Below, piece by piece: positions 24,501 through 26,895 of a stretch of 26,895 nucleotides of DNA. The translations under genes and the position numbers were made by a program. Positions within the stretch are counted from its first letter, which is position 1; each line of letters starts with the position of its first letter. The stretch is from Planctomycetaceae bacterium (GTDB taxonomy: Bacteria; Planctomycetota; Planctomycetia; Pirellulales; Pirellulaceae). The DNA lies in the NCBI GenBank assembly GCA_003501565.1, contig DNPC01000328.1, forward strand, positions 1 through 26,895, given 5' to 3'. The notes under the pieces were generated by a model. The model did not search any database. It worked only from the letters and a program-made list of their open reading frames with translations, and was not told the origin of the DNA.

Positions 24501-26895
24501 CACTTGCTCCAAGGCTGTTGGGTTGGTCAGAGTCCTGATCATGCACTCGATTGCTGATCGCTCGGGCGTTCGGCCGGTCGATTCCCGCTGGCTCTGAAAT
24601 CCGATCGCTGTACTCACGCGTGAAATTCTCGAGCAAGTTTGTACCCTCTTGTCCAAGAGAGGGATTCTGTAGGTTGTTTTGCGAACCATTGATGCTTCGG
24701 TAATCGTCGTTCGCGCCATTGGCTGCGGCGCCGCCTGATCCCGGCGCTACCGGAGCATTCCCGGGAACGAAGGCAGACGCGGGAAGCCCTGATAGTGAAG
24801 TGTTTCTCTCGATGATCTTCGAAAGCGTAGTTTCACGTATCAGCTGTAAATCGCTCTCACGGAATTGCGAGTTTTCGTACCAGAATCTGTCTGCATTTCG
24901 CAGTCGAACAAACTGATCAACCAAAATGGCTTGAAAGAGTGGGCCGACCATCGAACCGGACACATGATCTTCGGCGATACCGCCCACCCATACGTCTATG
25001 TCCTCGACGCTCTCATATGCTGAACGAAGCTTCGCCTGAGCAGTTTCGTCACTAGTGATATCCGCAAAAGTAGCTGCAGGCTCTAATCCAAAATCGATTC
25101 GCGCTTGGTTGTAACTCGGCAGGCCTAAATCTCTTCCTCTCTGGATGTTGATCGCAGCCAGGTCCATACCTCCGGATCCCGGTGGTCCGAAGAGGAAGTT
25201 GCGGACCGCGTCAATCACATGAAGATCCGCTTCCTGAGCGACTGCGTCATAGAGTCCTCGAAGGTAGGGCTCAATTCCGTCTGCTTTCACCGGATCGGGC
25301 GTAAAGAAAGCTTGAGCGAGTGAAAGATGTCCTCCACTAAGCGGCGCACCATCTTGATCCAGCCTCAGTATTTCATCAAATACTTGGGTGTGCCCGAGAC
25401 GAAACGCGGCCACCGAGAAAAGCGCACCAATGCTGGGGTCCAGCTCCGGATCATATCCGCTGTATGCGGGAATGACGCCTTCGCCAAGCATCGTGGGAAG
25501 ATACTCTTGGTACGTGATGTGCTGAATCATCGCGCCCACAAGTTTTCGTGCCTGTTGGTATATCGCTTCGTCGTTGAGGGTTGGATCTCTGGTGGCTATC
25601 TCATCTGCTAGTCGATTGTGCTCTCGCACCAACAATGTGTGCAGAGATAGCAGCAGCACGTTTTCGTTTACGCGAATATCTCCGGCCACAAAGAGTTCAT
25701 TGGGGGCAAAGCGACCCGCATTGTCATTCTCAAGAGCCCCTTCCGGAAATGTCAACAAGTCATTGAGCGGGAGCAAGTCTGACGTACTAGTTTTGAGTCT
25801 GCCACCAACTAAGGTGCGAAGTGCAATTGCTCGTTCGTCGTCGCTCCCATAAACCATGCTGGCATCGATAAAGCTCGTCACGAGGTTGGGATGTTGACGC
25901 GGATTCTGTTCGTCCGTCCCAGTTGTCACGTCATGTCTCGCACGGCGAACTGGAATCGCTTGAGTTCCAGTGCCAAACGGGTCGAGTTCTGGATCCCCTA
26001 CGGGGACTTCGATTGAGAAGACTTCTGTTGGGGCAACGAAAGACGGCAGCTGAACCTGAAAGAATCCATCGGAGTCTGTGATGCCATTGAAACCGGCAAC
26101 CTCAACTGGCACTCCCACAAGCGGTGTTAGATCCGTGCTGAGAACCTGGCCACTGACGCGTGTCGTCTTCTCATTGCCTGCCAGAACCTCAAGTGTAAAT
26201 ATCTGTTCTTCGGATGCGACACCGTCTGTCACGTATACCAGATACTCGTGAACTCCGATGTCGTTTGGGCTCGGGAAGAACTCAAGCAAACCGTCTGCCG
26301 AGATTCGTGCGGCAAGTCCTGGCTGTTCGGTCTCGCCAATCTGATCAAGCGACAAATTGATAGTGTCTTGATCAGGGTCCGTCGCAGTTACTTGATAGCT
26401 GAGCTGACTCCCTGGTTTTACCGTGAGATCGGGGATGAGATCGATCAACGGAGCGCGGTTTGGTGAGCCAACGAGAAATGTTGGATTCAGCCCAAGCGTA
26501 AGACTGGCAGGATTGTCGATCGCCATTTGGATCAACTGACTGGACTCGCCTTTTGATAAGCCACCTGATGGGATGACCTCGCGGAATGAAATGAATGGGA
26601 TTTGTTCCGCAGTTACTCCTGAAGCATTGGAAACTGCTACTTCCTCTGGCAAACCTTCTAGGAGCATTACCACATCCCGGCCGAGTCCAGCTGAGTTTGC
26701 GGTCAGGCTAATATCAATCAGATGAGTACCGGATTCCGGATCGTACGTTGAACGATGCAGACGAGGCGTGAAGTCGCTTGACGGCGATAGACCAGAAGTT
26801 TCAATAGATAGCCCTGGCAAAAACTTCGCCACGGGCGCCGACCCCACTGAAATCCTTGGGCTCGTCGATGTGCTCTCTACAAGATTTAGTAGTAC
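18508..26895 (-). CDS. Giant RHS/YD-repeat surface protein with permuted haem peroxidase domain (N-terminus beyond window)
   Basis: At least 2795 codons, open through the right edge; numbering here starts at the first possible in-window start, GTG 26847. Order: Ig/cadherin-like domains (about 1-225); carboxypeptidase-regulatory-like beta-domain (230-277, resuming at 810); animal-type haem peroxidase (278-809) in permuted order; a polar region with ITGQFEIVGRGQV (870-1010); RHS lead-in (1010-1280); YD repeats (1280-1485); a beta-propeller (about 1490-1825); many more YD repeats (1830-2540); RHS core with FLSEDPIGYRG (2545-2610); a 169-residue tip with coiled-coil flanks and a Gly/Ala hydrophobic stretch. 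Likely exported and surface-bound, perhaps for contact or adhesion with oxidative activity. No immunity-like gene follows. Confidence 0.93.
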   Translation of the reverse strand, partial: VLLNLVESTSTSPRISVGSAPVAKFLPGLSIETSGLSPSSDFTPRLHRSTYDPESGTHLIDISLTANSAGLGRDVVMLLEGLPEEVAVSNASGVTAEQIPFISFREVIPSGGLSKGESSQLIQMAIDNPASLTLGLNPTFLVGSPNRAPLIDLIPDLTVKPGSQLSYQVTATDPDQDTINLSLDQIGETEQPGLAARISADGLLEFFPSPNDIGVHEYLVYVTDGVASEEQIFTLEVLAGNEKTTRVSGQVLSTDLTPLVGVPVEVAGFNGITDSDGFFQVQLPSFVAPTEVFSIEVPVGDPELDPFGTGTQAIPVRRARHDVTTGTDEQNPRQHPNLVTSFIDASMVYGSDDERAIALRTLVGGRLKTSTSDLLPLNDLLTFPEGALENDNAGRFAPNELFVAGDIRVNENVLLLSLHTLLVREHNRLADEIATRDPTLNDEAIYQQARKLVGAMIQHITYQEYLPTMLGEGVIPAYSGYDPELDPSIGALFSVAAFRLGHTQVFDEILRLDQDGAPLSGGHLSLAQAFFTPDPVKADGIEPYLRGLYDAVAQEADLHVIDAVRNFLFGPPGSGGMDLAAINIQRGRDLGLPSYNQARIDFGLEPAATFADITSDETAQAKLRSAYESVEDIDVWVGGIAEDHVSGSMVGPLFQAILVDQFVRLRNADRFWYENSQFRESDLQLIRETTLSKIIERNTSLSGLPASAFVPGNAPVAPGSGGAAANGANDDYRSINGSQNNLQNPSLGQEGTNLLENFTREYSDRISEPAGIDRPNARAISNRVHDQDSDQPNSLGASGFLVYWGQFLDHDISLTPGGADDTLKVFGNEIPNSETQYPFVAEKLPLLFEQPVFPDVNNVVERPIYLPPLNSGTQVNSNSETSIRQEIAPGEMADLRIARRSLRDRDGNLFNGELSITEVPRDLTPAALPDGFMPDAVVTIQPSEMVFTTPAPLTLPNRGGHANGVIMDLWSIDPITGQFEIVGRGQVTNNRVVTIEGGVRTSSWHFFLRAVERLLTEPSNQKLGCTCEANGEKSAESNSEVLLHSGALVETHDTVSYSSLGATRGMQLVYDSGRLAKGRGFSFRFPSPEPGTESPATLVRTNGLPVENKVEGTLEILNGNQVITSKEIDQVVRLTRANRGIIPVGFAASTRSFSHTVRVNSSSWESSGYRARLSVGVNTYVGDEVFGGPAQTSEWDFIHINSRTSSLGAGWGFRGIQSLIETGDRIVLLDGGGTELVFQISASGIQSPATDDSTLRRHSSGGYERIMKDQSRYVFDRDGRLVEMQDRNGNTTAYIYDSAGSLLQVVDPVGLETNLTYTNGYLQQIIDPAGRVTEFEHDTDGNLVSITDPDGSRRQFQYDGVNRMIGETTKRGFQETANYDNYGRVTSVNRKDGTELEFTPVQKQFEIVGQGYIVSPAGWSIAPRDIFEFSSSIAKIRDANGNTTMMQIDRLGQAVEIIDDVGSVSLISRNENNRVEFVQDGRGVATTLHTYDDNGNVVDLSVMETFDGAKTQLAVHPNWAVSQEYLQDPTPSRPRYTTGAHFSEFDGGLYRIARSGVANNGLPIILRLEPDGSETEVGNTLTGADALVVNPADGAFFHVVADTLLRTIPGSGTTDWNFRINGPRNGDHFMGMDIATQDRNAGFLTPGQLLAVSRGVDDVDDDEVWTFDTTQGDLGTKLHADDRTLLDAVDITITPGAIYLVDTGNLNPGGSSGGVFRRGAIYRLFEDGSLEELVTSQPIEEPVAITFDPITSNLLVLDQHKGQVLSVDPESGTTRVLIHGLSTQEEMIATFANNQSSRTCADAIAGNEYRFCQSLTGLDISADGSRLAVSDHVHNVTYVFERQADFFGSVAMSYDPVFNQLTSLTDEVGRRTLFEIDAANGNTTEVRQIVGTDDRSSGETDDVVAMMSYTAQGQIASIVDPLGRQTNFTYDALGRLASVTYAVGSGVEAGQMYEYDSAGNLSATVDENGNRSEFEFDSMNRLTKVIEADPDGPGTLSSPVSTFEYDPAGNLVRSTDAQGSIVETTYDPMDRVLSMTDEQGNVSRYEYDRNGNVLRSIDPLGHATDSLFDARDRTFESIDPDGGKTRFSYDLNNNLTSLTDPVDNVTSYVYDYRDRAIEEIDPLGNSSFYTYNQADDLISKLDRLGRRTNFEYDDLNRMRTETWLDENDVEVNRINYVYDKASNLTAIDDLFSQLAYEYDERDRVVRTSNAGTPGAPEVELAYSYDGVGNVLSVGDTIEGTAGALTTYAYDALNRTVRISQDGNDVSEKRVDFSYNDIGQYTSIDRYSDLAGTQSVAQTTYQYDELNRLIDLRHRNSTEDIAFYEYTYDSDSRISTINDIDGLTTYSYDDRDQLTGADRSNTDIRGNESYTYDANGNRLQSHLHGEGYLPGPANRLLSDGTYNYEYDAEGNMILRTEIATGDYREFEWDHRNRLNRVTDFVAEGAILQRVEFSFDVFGRRLTKTVDLTPKDPTDDTVLHFFYDREQVLIEFADPDGAGVLQLRQTLRNLNGSEVDQVLAQGLAQSEAQWFLVDHLGTTRALYATESISRFTYDSYGDLLSVGEINTRFLGWGREFDSELNLYHFRSRTYDPGIGTFLSEDPIGYRGRDHNLSRFVLNQPHQRVDSTGTSSRSTNIARERAEALSAKIRAEHQHLSNLRDAGKRLDLLQRNLNQLLVKNKYDQISGPSARTSGAFAGAGAACAFGPLSCVVSACAALASAWTDISEAERIRQTDALDLLTNTQFEKFRRAREISDNLRTRIENELASSKARLSELLFEFSTYEDQLSESLPGLPTSF
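24419..24423 (-). repeat. 5-bp direct repeat at downstream junction of the permuted peroxidase
   Basis: GTCTT, read on the minus strand within the codons for Val809-Phe810, where peroxidase (GGADDTLKVF) gives way to the second half of the split beta-domain (GNEIPNSETQYPFVAEKLPLL). It pairs with 26018-26022. Confidence 0.5.
24424..26022 (-). other. Circularly permuted animal-type haem peroxidase domain
   Basis: Residues 278-809 of the giant protein. First comes the usual C-terminal part: VGDPELDPFGTGTQ, SFIDASMVYGSD, AGDIRVNEN (Arg392 as catalytic Arg and Glu395 as haem-linking Glu by analogy with myeloperoxidase 239/242), LHTLLVREHNRLAD, and FRLGHTQVF (proximal His486), through to NTSLSGLPASAF. 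A Gly/Ala/Pro linker (about 697-711) follows. Then comes the usual N-terminal part: YRSINGSQNNLQNPSLGQEG, DRPNARAISN, and WGQFLDHDISLT (Gln790, Asp793, distal His794). All haem-pocket residues are present. One change: RGRDLGLP has Leu574 where relatives have His. Predicted to oxidise halides or organic donors with peroxide if folded. Confidence 0.85.
26018..26022 (-). repeat. 5-bp direct repeat at upstream junction of the permuted peroxidase
   Basis: GTCTT, read on the minus strand within the codons for Val276-Phe277, where the carboxypeptidase-regulatory-like domain (LPSFVAPTEVF) gives way to peroxidase (SIEVPVGDPELD). Its partner is at 24419-24423, 1599 bp away, exactly 533 codons. Flanking bases on both sides differ. 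Confidence 0.5.

Noticed and set aside
24647..24656. CTTGTCCAAG resembling the reverse of the element box
   Set aside because: It lies inside the conserved peroxidase coding stretch (PSLGQEG) and shares only a few bases with the box.
24419..26022. Classical transposon insertion with 5-bp target duplication
   Set aside because: The stretch has no inverted terminal repeats or transposase and is fully coding in frame with its host, so only the microhomology or permutation idea is kept.

Overview
The window looks like chromosome from a planctomycete, most likely a Pirellulaceae/Rhodopirellula-type organism. This is inferred from style, not from a marker gene: moderate GC, long gene-poor spacers, weak Shine-Dalgarno sequences, a VCBS plus PQQ double-propeller secreted protein, a sialate O-acetylesterase-like enzyme, a CusB with extra metal-binding modules, and a giant RHS/YD-repeat surface protein.

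Region 1 (about 1-10.6 kb) is a copper/silver export locus. Reading leftward on the minus strand it holds a secreted Cys-rich protein, a CusB-like adaptor (two HMBD-like modules plus a DUF3347-like tail), a CusA-like RND pump (HME4 signature), and two secreted paralogues carrying three and two copies of a CPV...CCxxC module with an invariant 26-residue spacing. A CusC/TolC-like outer-membrane channel is transcribed divergently. Together these supply an inner-membrane pump, adaptor and outer-membrane channel, plus several exported thiol-rich candidate metal binders.

Region 2 (10.6-14.3 kb) holds a doubtful hypothetical ORF, a secreted SGNH/SASA esterase, and a two-gene ArsR-csp cassette. The cassette has a perfect inverted repeat just upstream (candidate operator), a Tat-exported 20-cysteine four-helix-bundle copper-storage protein, and a terminator hairpin. 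Two copies of a bipartite intergenic element (16-nt box, then at identical spacing a 7-bp hairpin) lie at 10635 and 14093.

Region 3 (14.3-17.6 kb, minus) carries a VCBS (7 repeats) plus PQQ propeller protein and, directly after its stop, a five-repeat WD40 ORF with no convincing start of its own.

Region 4 (18.5 kb to the right edge, minus) is one giant open reading frame of at least 2795 codons, still open at the window edge. Its most striking feature is an animal-type haem peroxidase domain in circularly permuted order: the segment with the catalytic Arg and proximal His comes before the segment with the distal QFLDHD motif. This domain interrupts a carboxypeptidase-regulatory-like beta-domain, with the same 5 bp (GTCTT) at both junctions. 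All expected haem-pocket residues are present. Downstream come a teneurin/RHS-like body, an embedded beta-propeller, an RHS core and a 169-residue tip. This permuted, inserted peroxidase is my main candidate for something not previously described.
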